A DNA stretch of 64,000 nt from Bremerella alba (lineage in GTDB: Bacteria > Planctomycetota > Planctomycetia > Pirellulales > Pirellulaceae): assembly GCF_013618625.1 (NCBI RefSeq), contig NZ_JABRWO010000006.1:341042-405041 (forward strand), given 5' to 3'. The position numbers and the translations under genes were made by a program. A model generated the notes under the pieces. It made no database searches. It had not been told where the DNA came from and worked only from the letters and a program-made list of their open reading frames with translations. Of the stretch, positions 1-9,669 are shown piece by piece (position 1 is the stretch's first letter; each line of letters starts with the position of its first letter).

Positions 1-701
1 ATCCGCGAGGTAACGACCACACGCTGCTCGCGAGTCGCTTCGACTAATTGACGTTGTCTTAAGACGTCGGCACTACGAATTTGTCCGAGACCGAAGCGTG
101 CTTCTTGGATTTCTAGCCCAGTCAAGTTGGTCCGAATCTGTTCATCTAATAGTTCTATTTGGGCGTTTGCTTCAATCAAGGCATACCACGTTCGTGCGAC
201 ATCCGCGGAAAGTGTTAGTGCGACGACATTAAAGTCGGCCTCGGTAGCCGAAGCACGCAGCCACTGGGCATCGACCCGGGAACCGATTTCTCCCCATAGA
301 TCGACCTGATAGGAAGCATCCAGCCCCAGAACCCAACGAGCCGTGTTCGGACCATCGGTCCGAACGTTACTCTCGGCCGAGGCGACCCCGTCCACGTCAG
401 GCCACAAGTCTGAAGCCTCGCGACGTGCGACCGATTGAGCCTGAAGAATTCGTTGAAGGGCCCCTTCCAAGTCAAAATTGCCGCGCAAAGCGATATCGAC
501 TTGTTGATCGAGTTCTGGATCGTCGAATGTGGTCCACCAGAATTCTCGTAGCGGAGCCTCGCCGCTCTCCGAGAATGGGGGGGGAGCTTGCGTCGGTAAC
601 GTGACCGCCGATTCTTTCCCCGCGCAGCCGCTACCTAAAAGCTGCAGCATTATTAGCAGCAACCATCCTGGTAGCCTGCGGGTTGAAAGTAGTCCCTTCA
701 T
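1..701 (-). CDS. TolC/NodT-family outer-membrane efflux lipoprotein (partial, N-terminal 233 residues)
   Basis: The reading frame opens at the ATG complementary to 699-701 and is still open at the left edge, so only the N-terminal part is present. Residues 1-26 form a lipoprotein signal: basic start, hydrophobic stretch (WLLLIMLQLL) and a GSGC lipobox with Cys26. The mature part has features of RND-efflux outer-membrane factors: an FWWTTFDDPELD segment, helical stretches such as QRILQAQS, and a YQVDLWGEIGS motif typical of NodT/OprM proteins. Such proteins form the trimeric outer-membrane channel of tripartite pumps. The inner-membrane pump and adaptor are not in view and may lie to the left or elsewhere. 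Family call is firm; substrate is unknown. Confidence 0.85.
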   Translation of the reverse strand, partial: MKGLLSTRRLPGWLLLIMLQLLGSGCAGKESAVTLPTQAPPPFSESGEAPLREFWWTTFDDPELDQQVDIALRGNFDLEGALQRILQAQSVARREASDLWPDVDGVASAESNVRTDGPNTARWVLGLDASYQVDLWGEIGSRVDAQWLRASATEADFNVVALTLSADVARTWYALIEANAQIELLDEQIRTNLTGLEIQEARFGLGQIRSADVLRQRQLVEATREQRVVVTSR

Positions 702-872
702 GGGTGGAGATATTAGCTTGCTAACTTAATCCAAGGCAAGATCAAATTGAGACTTGCGCAAAGGCTAGCAGCAAAAAGCTACCTACGTACTGCCAAATCG
801 GTTTTCAGAATGTGATCCCAGGTATTCTGCAAGCGCAATCACTATTGCTTCCACCTTGCTGGGGCCTGCGTT
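702..872. other. Intergenic region
   Basis: This 171-base stretch lies between the start of the efflux lipoprotein gene and the stop of the glycosidase gene, both on the minus strand. It probably carries the efflux gene promoter. I see no clear operator or terminator stem. Confidence 0.4.
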
Positions 873-2459
873 CTAGCCTGTCACTAAGTGATTTGCTGGC
901 TGCTCTGGACTGTGCATCTCCCGCAGATCCGCATCGTAAAGTCGCATCCTGGCCGATTCTAAGTACACGCCAAACTGCCCTGCAGAGAACGTAGAGTCAG
1001 CAAGTGATAGGATAATTCGACCATTGACGGAAAACTCGATGTAATGACCAAACGCGATTAAGCAAATATTCGCTTCCCCTGGTGTATCGCTCCGCCAGTT
1101 GCCACTTTGCAGCGCTTGGAACTGCATCATATGCTCGCCACTTCCCGGTTCACCGGTATGCCAGGCACGTAGTTGGGCCATTCCCTTGAGCAGGTCCAAG
1201 GATAAGTAGTATCCATCGTGCGTCTCGGGGTCGACTCGAAAAATAATTCCACACTTTCCGAGACCGTACAAGTCGATTTTCGCGGAGAATCTGGCAGACT
1301 CGATCGAACCGTCAAACACGTAGGCCTGAAATCCCGCTTCGCATCCCAGGTCGAGGTTGTTCCCATCGATCGAACAAAACTGTTGGCCAATGCCTTGCTG
1401 AAGTTGGTGGACGCAGCGTGTGTCAATTCGCTCGCCGACAAACTTGTTGAGGCCCTCAAATGTTGTCGTGCGCAACATTCCATCGTCGGTAAGATGGAGT
1501 CTTTTCGGGGGTGGCATCAAATTTCTGGCGGTTCGATCGGGCCCCCCGAGCGTGAAGAAATTCCACAGCAGCCATCCTTGGTCGTCGCGGCATACGCGGC
1601 CGGCATAGTTTCCTTGGGCGAGAAGTACATTGTCGTAATAACTTCGCCACGGGTTGCCAATCTTGTCGGTGTGCCAGTAGCGAATTTTGGCGTCCTCGCG
1701 AATGCTGCCGATCAAGTAGTATTCGTCGTCCAGTTTGAGGAGGTTAGGAACCTCGATATCGTCGTACAGACCTGGATGATGAAGGGACGGACGAGCCTCA
1801 AATTTCTCAGGAGCGACTTCTTCCATCACGCCGACGCAACCTCGTCGTACCACTGGCCCTTCTTTCATGCGGGCCCCCATGATGAGCCAGCCACGATCTC
1901 CCTCGTGGTAATAGTAAGGGTCTCGAAAGCTGACCCAGCAGCGTCCCTCATCCAAAGAAGACTCGTAGAACTTTGGATCCGCTTCGACGGGAAGGTGACT
2001 CTCTGGGTCGTACATCGCATGGCGACAACTCGTGGTCTGCTGTCGAGAAATTTCGCGGGCCTGCATGACCTTGGCCGGATCGCTCGGTCCTCGTTCATCC
2101 TTCCAATTCACAGGCAACTTGCGCCAATGAAAGAGGTCGTCACTGACCGCCAGCCCGATTCTTTGGATGTTGCCTTGCTCACGTCGTGAGAGACCGGTGT
2201 AGAACATACGCCACCGTCCCGGCTGGTGCGGATCAGGCGAGACGGCCATCGTCCACAACATGAGATCATCCCACGAGCCGGGATCGCCAATGAAGAGGGC
2301 ATTATTCACACGTCGCCAATCGATTCCGTTTGTGCTGACGGCGTGGGCGATAAAATCGTGATTGGGTAACACCAAGTGAAACAGGTGATATAGTCCATCA
2401 TGAAAGACGATGTCAACGTCGCCGATTGCCTTTCGGCTGCCTTGGGTTTCCGTATACAT
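873..2459 (-). CDS. GH32/GH43-superfamily glycoside hydrolase with C-terminal beta-sandwich
   Basis: This 528-residue protein has a five-bladed beta-propeller glycosidase pattern. Asp16 in [17 protein letters not shown] is the candidate nucleophile, FRDPYY at about 178-183 carries the conserved RDP transition-state stabiliser, and Glu236 in DDIEVPNL is the candidate acid/base. Residues from about 360 to 515 look like the beta-sandwich of GH32 enzymes ([41 protein letters not shown]). GH32 enzymes hydrolyse fructosides such as sucrose and levan; the substrate here is not certain and other GH32/43/68-type sugars are possible. No signal peptide is seen at this start, so it may be cytoplasmic unless the true start differs. 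It borders the exopolysaccharide locus but is separated from the glycosyltransferase by about 215 bases. Confidence 0.78.
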   Translation of the reverse strand: MYTETQGSRKAIGDVDIVFHDGLYHLFHLVLPNHDFIAHAVSTNGIDWRRVNNALFIGDPGSWDDLMLWTMAVSPDPHQPGRWRMFYTGLSRREQGNIQRIGLAVSDDLFHWRKLPVNWKDERGPSDPAKVMQAREISRQQTTSCRHAMYDPESHLPVEADPKFYESSLDEGRCWVSFRDPYYYHEGDRGWLIMGARMKEGPVVRRGCVGVMEEVAPEKFEARPSLHHPGLYDDIEVPNLLKLDDEYYLIGSIREDAKIRYWHTDKIGNPWRSYYDNVLLAQGNYAGRVCRDDQGWLLWNFFTLGGPDRTARNLMPPPKRLHLTDDGMLRTTTFEGLNKFVGERIDTRCVHQLQQGIGQQFCSIDGNNLDLGCEAGFQAYVFDGSIESARFSAKIDLYGLGKCGIIFRVDPETHDGYYLSLDLLKGMAQLRAWHTGEPGSGEHMMQFQALQSGNWRSDTPGEANICLIAFGHYIEFSVNGRIILSLADSTFSAGQFGVYLESARMRLYDADLREMHSPEQPANHLVTG

Positions 2460-2674
2460 GGTGCCGATCTCTCAGAAAAGCATAGTCCTAGAAGCTGGAA
2501 TTACCGGAATGTTAAGATGCCAGCTACCTTCGCAGCTTACGCGAAACGCCATGCGGCCGCGAGAGCAAAACCTTATGACGCAATAGGCTAGACGAATGAC
2601 CTTACCTCACGTCCAGCGGTCCTAATCAGCGATGGTGAACTCGTGAAAGTCTTGCCGTGCATCCTGTTCAAACT

Positions 2675-3970
2675 CTACGACTTTATAATGGAACCCAACT
2701 GAAACTCGGCGATCAAGCTCTCAGCGTTTTTAACCAGATTAAAATCTTTTTCGACTCGTGCCCGGCCATTTGCGGCGATTTGACGTCGCAATTCGACGTC
2801 TCGATAGAGTGTCTTGATACTCTCAACGATTGACGGTACGTCTCTTGGATTGGGTAGAAGGCCGCAATTATCACCCAGCAGTTCCGGAATCCCTGATAAG
2901 TTACTGCCGATGCAGGGAACACCGCTGGCCATAGCTTCCATGAGAACAACCGGGATTCCTTCGCGCTGTCCGCTCTTGGTTAGTACACTCGGAGCGACGA
3001 GCGCATCAGCGGTGGATAGATGCTTGACGATCTCATCGCGTGTTCTCGGTCCCCAGAACACGACGTGCTTTTCAATCCCGAGTTCTTTGCATTGCGTTTT
3101 CAGCTTTTCCATATCAGGGCCACCTCCAATGAAATGGCACTGCACATCAAACGACATCTCGCGGAGTTGGGCACAAGCCTGCAAGAGATACGTTTGTCCT
3201 TTCACCTCGTGCAACGTCCCAATGCAAAGCAGAACCATGGGGCCGCTGCCTAGGTCGAAGCTAGAGGGAGTACTCCGAGGCAAAAACTTAGCCGTATCTA
3301 CCCCACAGTGAATCACATGTACTTTGGACGAGAATTGCTGCCCGCATTCTTCTAGAATCAGATTCCGGTTGTAGTCGGAGATCCCGATCACCGAGGAAGC
3401 ATCGGCGACCTTCTCGAATAGCATGTGGCGATCGCAGTGGAGATCTGTCCCATGCGCCGTAAAGCTGTAGGGAATGCCGGTGAGCCGGTGAATGATATAG
3501 GCCGAAGCTGCTGGGTGACTACAAAAATGCGCGTGGACGTGCGTGACCTTGCGTCGTTTCATGTCGCGAGCCATCCACACCGATTTGGGAAAGTAAAATA
3601 TTGCTCCGGCGAGATAGCGAAAGCTTCCAAAGTTGGCTCGAATGAGTGTCAGCCACGTTCCGAGATACGTGCCTGGCATCTTTAGCAGGTAGTGCAAATT
3701 CGCTAGTAGGATGGCGATCGACAACCAACCGGTGAAGTGCGCTTGCGCGACAATCGGTACTGCCTCATTATGCATTGTCTCGCATTTTTCCCGGCGGAGT
3801 GGATAGACCTCGACCGGAACCCCTGCACGCCGGGCAGCTATTATTTCGTACAGGACGAAAGTTTCCGTTAGTTTTGGAAAACGAGACATGATATAAGCTA
3901 CCGGCGCATGCGTGACGACGGGTTCTTCGTGCGCTGTCTCTGGTTTCTGGGATGCTGCAGCAATCGCCAT
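2675..3970 (-). CDS. Glycosyltransferase family 4 (WcaL/colanic-acid type)
   Basis: This 431-residue GT-B glycosyltransferase begins its conserved part with VAYIMSRFPKLTETFVLYEI, as in WcaL-like enzymes. It has HVHAHFCSHPA and FTAHGTDLH in the N-terminal Rossmann half. The C-terminal half carries LLCIGTLHEVKGQ and the EGIPVVLMEAMASGVP segment with the E-x7-E nucleotide-sugar motif. It should transfer a sugar from an activated donor to a lipid-linked repeat unit at the inner face of the membrane. It starts 12 bases after the flippase stop on the same strand, so the two are probably cotranscribed. Donor and linkage cannot be read from sequence. Confidence 0.88.
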   Translation of the reverse strand: MAIAAASQKPETAHEEPVVTHAPVAYIMSRFPKLTETFVLYEIIAARRAGVPVEVYPLRREKCETMHNEAVPIVAQAHFTGWLSIAILLANLHYLLKMPGTYLGTWLTLIRANFGSFRYLAGAIFYFPKSVWMARDMKRRKVTHVHAHFCSHPAASAYIIHRLTGIPYSFTAHGTDLHCDRHMLFEKVADASSVIGISDYNRNLILEECGQQFSSKVHVIHCGVDTAKFLPRSTPSSFDLGSGPMVLLCIGTLHEVKGQTYLLQACAQLREMSFDVQCHFIGGGPDMEKLKTQCKELGIEKHVVFWGPRTRDEIVKHLSTADALVAPSVLTKSGQREGIPVVLMEAMASGVPCIGSNLSGIPELLGDNCGLLPNPRDVPSIVESIKTLYRDVELRRQIAANGRARVEKDFNLVKNAESLIAEFQLGSIIKS

Positions 3971-3982
3971 AAAGATCTTCTT

Positions 3983-5536
3983 TCAACCGGTTTGTTCCGT
4001 GCCAAGCAAGCGTCCCAACAAAGGAACCCGGGCAACCTCGGGAAACACGTTCGCGACTTCCAGGTCTTCGCGACACAAAAAGGCGTACAGCATGGATGCC
4101 GCCACAAGCAGCGCCGGCATCCAAAACGGATTCACAAGAGAACTGCTGACTCCGGCCCACAGGCACCACGTAAGGATCCCGGCCAGAGAGTAGGCTCGGA
4201 TCAATCGCCAAGCGACAGGGTTCACATCGACGGTCCGAGCAACTGCCACCATACAGGCAATCCCTTGCAATCCAAAACCAATCAAAATTGCCCAGGCACC
4301 ACCGACGGCCCCGAACTTGGGAACGAACAACAGGTTCATGACGACTGCTCCCGCCAAGCTAATGACATCGACCATGATCAGCGTTCGCAAGCAACTAACA
4401 ACACGGATTAATCGTAAGTTCATTCCAACGATGGTATTGATGAAGAACCCCAGTGATAGAATCGCCAGGGTCGAGGCAGAGTCTGCGTATTGAGAACCAA
4501 ACAGCAGTACGCAAAGCTGCTCAGGCATCAGAAAGCACGCCAGAAAGAGTGGAAAGGAAAGCACCGTCGTCCATACGGTCGTTTTGCGAAAAAGGTGATT
4601 CAACGAGTCAATTGCGCCCTCCGAAAACAAACGGCCAGCACTGGGCATGAAGAGCATTGAAAATGTGGCAATGACGATGTCGTTCAGCCGTGCCGCCGGA
4701 AAGACTGCCTGAAACCCCGCGACCTCTGCAGGAGAGTGGAAGTAACCGATGATCAAAACAACCATCGCTCCACGCATAAGGAATCCGACGTCCCCGAAGA
4801 TTAGCGTAAGACTATAGCTAAACACCTCCTTGGCGGTAGATTTCATGTCCTTCCAAGTAACGCTGACAAAGTCCTCTCGCTCGCGAATCAATGAGCGAAC
4901 CAAAGTCACATATACAAGGACGCCAATAAGCGAGGCAATTAACTGACCCACGGCGAAGGCAAAAATTCCTCCGCCTGCGAGCACCACAACGATGACGGCA
5001 ACCAAACGCAAAATTGGTCCGAGGATATATTGTCGTACGAAAATTGCCCGAGGTTTGCCTAGCACCGAAAAAAGGGATGTGACGAAACAATCCATTACGA
5101 TGCAGGGAATCATCCAAACCATGACCAACATCAGGTTCATGGAACGCGACGGGGTCGAGTAAGCGTGTTCTACCCCCCAGATAATGAAAATGGCAGCAAT
5201 TGCCAGCAATGAACACAGGAACGTGGCCAGCGCCATCAGAAGTGCGGCCGCAGTGAATTTCGTACGGTCGCCGTTACTCTGAAAGCGAGGAAGGACGCGT
5301 AGAGCCGTCTTGTCCATTCCGAATGCTGCGAAGACAGCGGCAACGGCAACGGCCGACAAAGCAACCGCGTAAACTCCGAACTCGTCTTTAGAAAAATATC
5401 TAACTGCGGCAAGCTGTATCGCGAAGTTCATGCCCAACGCAAGGCAACGCCCAGCAAAAAGAAGCGAGGATCCTCGAATGCCCCGGGCAATTACCCCATT
5501 ATTTGGGGTGTCCGGTGATGTCTTACTCTTACTCAT
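3983..5536 (-). CDS. Wzx-type polysaccharide flippase (MOP/PST superfamily)
   Basis: This 517-residue integral membrane protein has about 12-14 hydrophobic segments spread along its length. It starts with a short cytoplasmic tail followed by GIRGSSLLFAGRCLALGMNF, the usual opening of polysaccharide transporters. The helices and spacing fit the MOP superfamily (Polysacc_synt), whose members flip undecaprenyl-linked repeat units across the inner membrane. It lies directly before the GT4 gene and is divergent from the WbaP-like gene, so the shared 177-base gap should hold promoters for both arms of the exopolysaccharide locus. Confidence 0.85.
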   Translation of the reverse strand: MSKSKTSPDTPNNGVIARGIRGSSLLFAGRCLALGMNFAIQLAAVRYFSKDEFGVYAVALSAVAVAAVFAAFGMDKTALRVLPRFQSNGDRTKFTAAALLMALATFLCSLLAIAAIFIIWGVEHAYSTPSRSMNLMLVMVWMIPCIVMDCFVTSLFSVLGKPRAIFVRQYILGPILRLVAVIVVVLAGGGIFAFAVGQLIASLIGVLVYVTLVRSLIREREDFVSVTWKDMKSTAKEVFSYSLTLIFGDVGFLMRGAMVVLIIGYFHSPAEVAGFQAVFPAARLNDIVIATFSMLFMPSAGRLFSEGAIDSLNHLFRKTTVWTTVLSFPLFLACFLMPEQLCVLLFGSQYADSASTLAILSLGFFINTIVGMNLRLIRVVSCLRTLIMVDVISLAGAVVMNLLFVPKFGAVGGAWAILIGFGLQGIACMVAVARTVDVNPVAWRLIRAYSLAGILTWCLWAGVSSSLVNPFWMPALLVAASMLYAFLCREDLEVANVFPEVARVPLLGRLLGTEQTG

Positions 5537-5713
5537 TTAGGTGGGCAGTGAGATAGCCGCGCTTTCAAAATAGGATGAATGCCGTCCATTATGCTTCGGC
5601 CTGCTTCTCGGGAGGTCGGAAAAATTCTGATTTACACCGCTCGATGCTTGAAAAAGTATGACATGTGAGTGTCTATTCCCCACCCACCGCATTAAAAGCC
5701 TCACTGATAGCTC
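5537..5713. promoter_or_regulatory. Divergent promoter region of the exopolysaccharide locus
   Basis: This 177-base gap separates the leftward flippase-GT4 arm from the rightward WbaP-like arm and must serve at least one promoter in each direction. I see no confident -35/-10 pair. The role is inferred from gene orientation. Confidence 0.4.
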
Positions 5714-7171
5714 GTGTCGACCGTAGCCTCTGCCAAAAAACAAGATTTCGAGCTTCGCGTCTCGCACCGAAGCAAGCCCGTATTACTGCAGACACTGCTC
5801 ACCGTCGTGCCCATGATGATTGCGGACGGGATGAGCATCGTCCTTACCATGGCGTTATCGCAAGTACTGCTGGGAACGGTATTTCCCGATATCCATTATG
5901 CGATCGCACGCCAACTTCTCCCCCTATTGGCAATTGCGATGGTTTCGTTTGCAGTGGGTGGTGGCTATCGCATCTGCGGGCTGCATCCGAGTCAAGAGTT
6001 GAGGCGAATCGCATTGCTCGATAATACCTCGTTGTTGCTCCTGCTAATGGCGAACCTTCTTTTTAGCGAATCGAGTACTCCGTACGAACTCTCCTTGATC
6101 TGCTTGACTCTTATCCTGATCAATTTGATCCATCCGGGAATTCGTCTACTAAGTCGGATCCTACTGAGCACTCAGTCTTGGTGGGGATGGTCGGTCATTG
6201 TGGTGGGGCATCGCGAACATGCATGTCGCGTGTTTCGACACATTTTAAAGAATGCGGAACTTGCGATGCGTCCGGTAAGACTTTTGACATCGGATGAGTT
6301 TACAAGTGCTCTGACAATACCTGAGAAAGAACAGTTGGCCCACGATGTAGTTTCCCAAAGTCACGCTAGTATTGTCGTCCTGGCTGTCGAAGATAACGAC
6401 CCATCTTCCTATTGCAGCGATATCGACTTTTGGTCCACTCAAGCTCAAGATGTAATTATCGTTCCCTCTGAGTTCCAGTGGCCCACGCTTTGGACAGAAA
6501 CCCGAGACATTGGCGGCATCATGGGGCTGCATGCCAGAGCGAAGCTTCTCTCCCAATGGAGACTTCTATCTAAGCGTCTGTTGGATATCGGGCTCATCAT
6601 CCTGTTCGCACCGATACTAATCCCTATTTGTTTGTTGGTAGCCGTGTTAGTTCGCATAAATTCGGAAGGGCCCATTTTTTTTGGTCACAAGCGAATTGGT
6701 CGCTCGGGAAGAACTTTTAAGGCCTGGAAGTTTCGAAGTATGATTCCCAATGCGAACGCCGCGCTGGAAGAATACCTCAATTGCCATCCAGAATTTCGTG
6801 AAGAGTGGGAGCGAGACCATAAGCTTAAGAACGATCCACGTATCATCCCCGGTATTGGACATATCATGCGAAAGTTCAGCCTGGACGAACTTCCGCAGGT
6901 TTGGAACGTGCTACGCGGCGACATGAGCCTCGTTGGCCCGCGACCCATTGTCGAATCCGAGATTGAAAAATACCGCGACGTCTTTCCGCTATACCTCAAA
7001 GTAACTCCCGGAATCACCGGCCTATGGCAAGTGTCTGGAAGAAACAATACCACTTATCAGGAACGTATAACACTCGATGCATTCTATGTGAGAAATTGGT
7101 CACCGTGGCTAGATTTCTATATCTTGGCGATGACAATAAAGACTGTATTACTACGCGAAGGTGCCTTCTAG
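5714..7171 (+). CDS. WbaP/WcaJ-like undecaprenyl-phosphate sugar-1-phosphate transferase
   Basis: This 485-residue polyprenol phosphate glycosyl-1-phosphate transferase starts the lipid-linked repeat unit. The N-terminal half holds about four to five membrane segments and a soluble Rossmann-like stretch. A membrane hairpin near residue 295 (KRLLDIGLIILFAPILIPIC) precedes the catalytic bacterial sugar transferase domain (PF02397). That domain shows GPIFFGHKRIGRSGRTF, KFRSM, SLDELPQVWNVLRGDMSLVG, VGPRP and PGITGLWQVSGRN, which are its family hallmarks. GTG at 5714 is the best start; no strong ribosome-binding site is seen. The sugar (glucose or galactose) cannot be told from sequence. It opens the rightward arm of the locus. 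Confidence 0.92.
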   Translation: MSTVASAKKQDFELRVSHRSKPVLLQTLLTVVPMMIADGMSIVLTMALSQVLLGTVFPDIHYAIARQLLPLLAIAMVSFAVGGGYRICGLHPSQELRRIALLDNTSLLLLLMANLLFSESSTPYELSLICLTLILINLIHPGIRLLSRILLSTQSWWGWSVIVVGHREHACRVFRHILKNAELAMRPVRLLTSDEFTSALTIPEKEQLAHDVVSQSHASIVVLAVEDNDPSSYCSDIDFWSTQAQDVIIVPSEFQWPTLWTETRDIGGIMGLHARAKLLSQWRLLSKRLLDIGLIILFAPILIPICLLVAVLVRINSEGPIFFGHKRIGRSGRTFKAWKFRSMIPNANAALEEYLNCHPEFREEWERDHKLKNDPRIIPGIGHIMRKFSLDELPQVWNVLRGDMSLVGPRPIVESEIEKYRDVFPLYLKVTPGITGLWQVSGRNNTTYQERITLDAFYVRNWSPWLDFYILAMTIKTVLLREGAF

Positions 7172-7224
7172 AACGCATCGCTCAAGACTTGTTTTCCAGC
7201 ACACCTTTTTAGGGCGATTATGAC

Positions 7225-8331
7225 ATGGGTGCTACCACCCTACTTGCCCAGCAGCGAATAACCTCTCACGTGCGGACGCTCGTCCTCAGACCGAGTCAGC
7301 TGACTTCCGATCAGTTATTGGCTTGGAAAGAGGCTGTTACAGCGGATCCCTCGCTCCAATCTCCGTTCTATCAGCCAGAATACACGCTCGCCGTTGGTCA
7401 GGTGCGCGATGACGTGCATGTGGCGGTCATTGAACAACAAGATAAGCCCGTTGCGTTCTTTCCCTATCAACGCGGGACCTCGGGATTGGGATTACCTGTT
7501 GGCGGTAAACTCAATGATTTTCAAGGGATCATCGGTAGAATCCCTGAGTCTCTTTCAATCCAAGCAATTTTAAAAGAGTGTGGATTGTTCAGTTGGGCAT
7601 TTGATCATTTACCCGATACACAGTCAGCCCTAATGTCTTCCTGCTTCGGAGTGACGGGTTCGAGCTATATCGATTTCTCAGGCGGTTGGGAAGCGTACCA
7701 AGCGGATCGCGCTCAGGCCCACTCCTCCATTATCCGAGAAACTAAGCGTAAGCAACGAAAGTTGGCCCGGGACGTGGGTGATATCCGCTTTGTCTTCGAA
7801 TCGGAAGACGATTCGGTGTTCGAGCAGCTACTTCAATGGAAGTCGGCTCAACGCCGCAAGACGAGTACCTTCGATGTGTTGCAAATGGACTGGGCTCGGC
7901 GGGTTCTCGATAAACTACGCACCATTCAGAACGATCAATTTCGCGGGTGTCTGTCGGCACTTTACGCTGGAGATCGCTTGATTGCCGCTCACTTTGGCCT
8001 GAACTCTCATAAGGTAATGCACCTCTGGTTTCCGACTTACAACGTCGAATTTGCCAGCTATTCACCTGGTGTTAGCCTGATGTTGAATATGCTGAAAGAG
8101 GCCGAAGCGAGAGGGATCAGCCGGTTTGACTTAGGTAAAGGTGACGAGCGTTTTAAACAGCGGCTTGCCAATGGCGCAGCGAACATTTGCCAAGGAGCTG
8201 TCACTGCAAACGCTTGGGCAAAATACTGCAACAACGTGTATGGTATTGCCCGGAATCGTTTCCGGCAGTTGCCATTTCGCGGACTGCTGAGAAATTCGAA
8301 GCGTTGGTTCGACACATGGCTTTACCGGTAA
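7225..8331 (+). CDS. CelD/BcsL-type GNAT acyltransferase (FemAB-like fold)
   Basis: The 368-residue protein matches the acetyltransferase family often labelled cellulose biosynthesis protein CelD (PF13480). Characteristic segments are FYQPEYTLAVGQVRDDVHVAV near the start, FFPYQRG, a YIDFSGGWEAYQA region, ETKRKQRKLARDVGD in the middle, LIAAHFGL, and SPGVSLMLNMLKEAEARGISRFDLGKGDERFKQ near the C-terminus. Relatives are common in exopolysaccharide clusters, where acylation of a sugar or its carrier is likely. It follows the WbaP-like gene by 53 bases and converges with the GT2 gene, leaving only four bases between their stops. The acyl donor and acceptor are unknown. Confidence 0.82.
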   Translation: MGATTLLAQQRITSHVRTLVLRPSQLTSDQLLAWKEAVTADPSLQSPFYQPEYTLAVGQVRDDVHVAVIEQQDKPVAFFPYQRGTSGLGLPVGGKLNDFQGIIGRIPESLSIQAILKECGLFSWAFDHLPDTQSALMSSCFGVTGSSYIDFSGGWEAYQADRAQAHSSIIRETKRKQRKLARDVGDIRFVFESEDDSVFEQLLQWKSAQRRKTSTFDVLQMDWARRVLDKLRTIQNDQFRGCLSALYAGDRLIAAHFGLNSHKVMHLWFPTYNVEFASYSPGVSLMLNMLKEAEARGISRFDLGKGDERFKQRLANGAANICQGAVTANAWAKYCNNVYGIARNRFRQLPFRGLLRNSKRWFDTWLYR

Positions 8332-8335
8332 CGAT

Positions 8336-9493
8336 CTAAACGGCGCGATTCGAGTTCCATATGTCGACTCGGCGACCAACGAAGAATTGGTACCAGCCAC
8401 TAAGCGCCGACAAATTAGCCATGCAGAAGAAGTAGGGAACGGCCATGATCTTCGCAAGTTTATTGCGAAATATGGGCGTATTTCTGAGCATAATACCCAC
8501 AAGTGCCAGCATATAGAACGCCAATTGAAGGCCGAGAAGCAGTTGATAGAGTAAGCCTTGGCCAACGCAGGCAATGTTCAGAAACAAGATCACAGGCAGC
8601 AAAAAGATAACGCTCCAACGAAGAAGCTTGTGCGAGGCCAGTTGAAAGGAATAGAACCCATAGGCCAAAGGATTGAGTAGGCCTTTCATCACCCACAAGC
8701 CGCGAATCCCACGAGCAATGATGCGAGACTTTCGGCGAAACTCGGCTTTGTCGGTAGCAGAGACTTCTTCGTAGGCAATGGCATTGGGCTCGAAGACCAA
8801 GCGGTATCCCTTGGCAACGACTCGCGTAGAAATAAGAAAGTCGTCGCAAACACCTGAAGGTACTGACTCAAACAGCTCACTGCGAATCGCATGAATGGCC
8901 CCTGTCGAAGAGGTCACGCTACCTGATCGCGATTGCATGCGTTTAAGGAATCGGTCGAAATTCCAAAATAATCGCTCGCCGAGGCTCCCGGCATTTCCGT
9001 TGTCCGTAGTGTATACCTGATCGCCAGCGACACCACCCACAGTAGGGTCGGAGAAGCACGCGGCGATGGCTTGCAGTGACCCGCCGTCGTACATACTATT
9101 CGCGTCAGAAAACACGAGGATCTCACCTTGGGCTTGCGCAACTGTTTCATTCAACGTGCCAATTTTTCCCTGGCGTTCGCATGCGACAAGACGCACTCCT
9201 TGGCCCTGAAACCGCTGGACAATTTCGTTTGTACGATCGTCGGAACCATCTGAGCCAACAAGGATTTCTACCTTCTCGTGCGGGTAATTAAGCGAGATCG
9301 CATTTTGCAGTTTGTCCGCAATGACGTCCTCTTCGTTGTGCGCAATAATCACCAGCGTCATGTCCGGAGTAGACGCCATCCTGTGAATGGGACGAACGAA
9401 CATCCCCCGCATCATCAGGAGGACAGGGAACCCTAAATATGCGTAGAAAACAGTAATTAATGATAACCATAAAGCAATGCAGAGAAGGGTCAT
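8336..9493 (-). CDS. Membrane glycosyltransferase family 2
   Basis: This 385-residue protein starts with a membrane helix (LLCIALWLSLITVFYAYLGF), followed by a GT-A domain of GT2 type. The domain shows LVIIAHNEEDVIADKL, the nucleotide-binding GSDGSDDRT, the DxD-like FSDANSMY, and a VCDDFLISTRV acceptor-side motif. Several C-terminal helices follow. This is the architecture of processive or lipid-linked sugar transferases such as IcaA and related enzymes. It lies on the opposite strand to its neighbours: convergent with the acyltransferase and divergent from the Wzz-like gene. It should add a sugar during repeat-unit assembly; linkage is unknown. Confidence 0.88.
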   Translation of the reverse strand: MTLLCIALWLSLITVFYAYLGFPVLLMMRGMFVRPIHRMASTPDMTLVIIAHNEEDVIADKLQNAISLNYPHEKVEILVGSDGSDDRTNEIVQRFQGQGVRLVACERQGKIGTLNETVAQAQGEILVFSDANSMYDGGSLQAIAACFSDPTVGGVAGDQVYTTDNGNAGSLGERLFWNFDRFLKRMQSRSGSVTSSTGAIHAIRSELFESVPSGVCDDFLISTRVVAKGYRLVFEPNAIAYEEVSATDKAEFRRKSRIIARGIRGLWVMKGLLNPLAYGFYSFQLASHKLLRWSVIFLLPVILFLNIACVGQGLLYQLLLGLQLAFYMLALVGIMLRNTPIFRNKLAKIMAVPYFFCMANLSALSGWYQFFVGRRVDIWNSNRAV

Positions 9494-9669
9494 TTCGATT
9501 GATCTTCGTTTGTATAAATGCTGTTTTATTCCAGTCCAGACTATTCACAAACCAGTCGATGGCAAGCATCCTAGAACCAGAACAATCCATATTTATTTGT
9601 TTATCCACTGAGCGCAAATTGTTCCGTCGCGCAAACGCTTTCTCTACCCCACCTGTGAATTCAGTTTCG

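Noticed and set aside
1218..2189. 323-residue plus-strand ORF opposite the glycosidase
   Set aside because: It lies fully inside the GH32-like gene on the other strand and has no domain pattern; the minus frame carries the motifs.
3768..4211. 147-residue minus-strand ORF across the GT4/flippase junction
   Set aside because: It is a shadow frame of the two real genes and shows no motif.
9460..9669. Upstream extension of the Wzz-like gene
   Set aside because: It would overlap the start of the divergent GT2 gene and gives a non-family N-terminus; ATG 9670 fits better.
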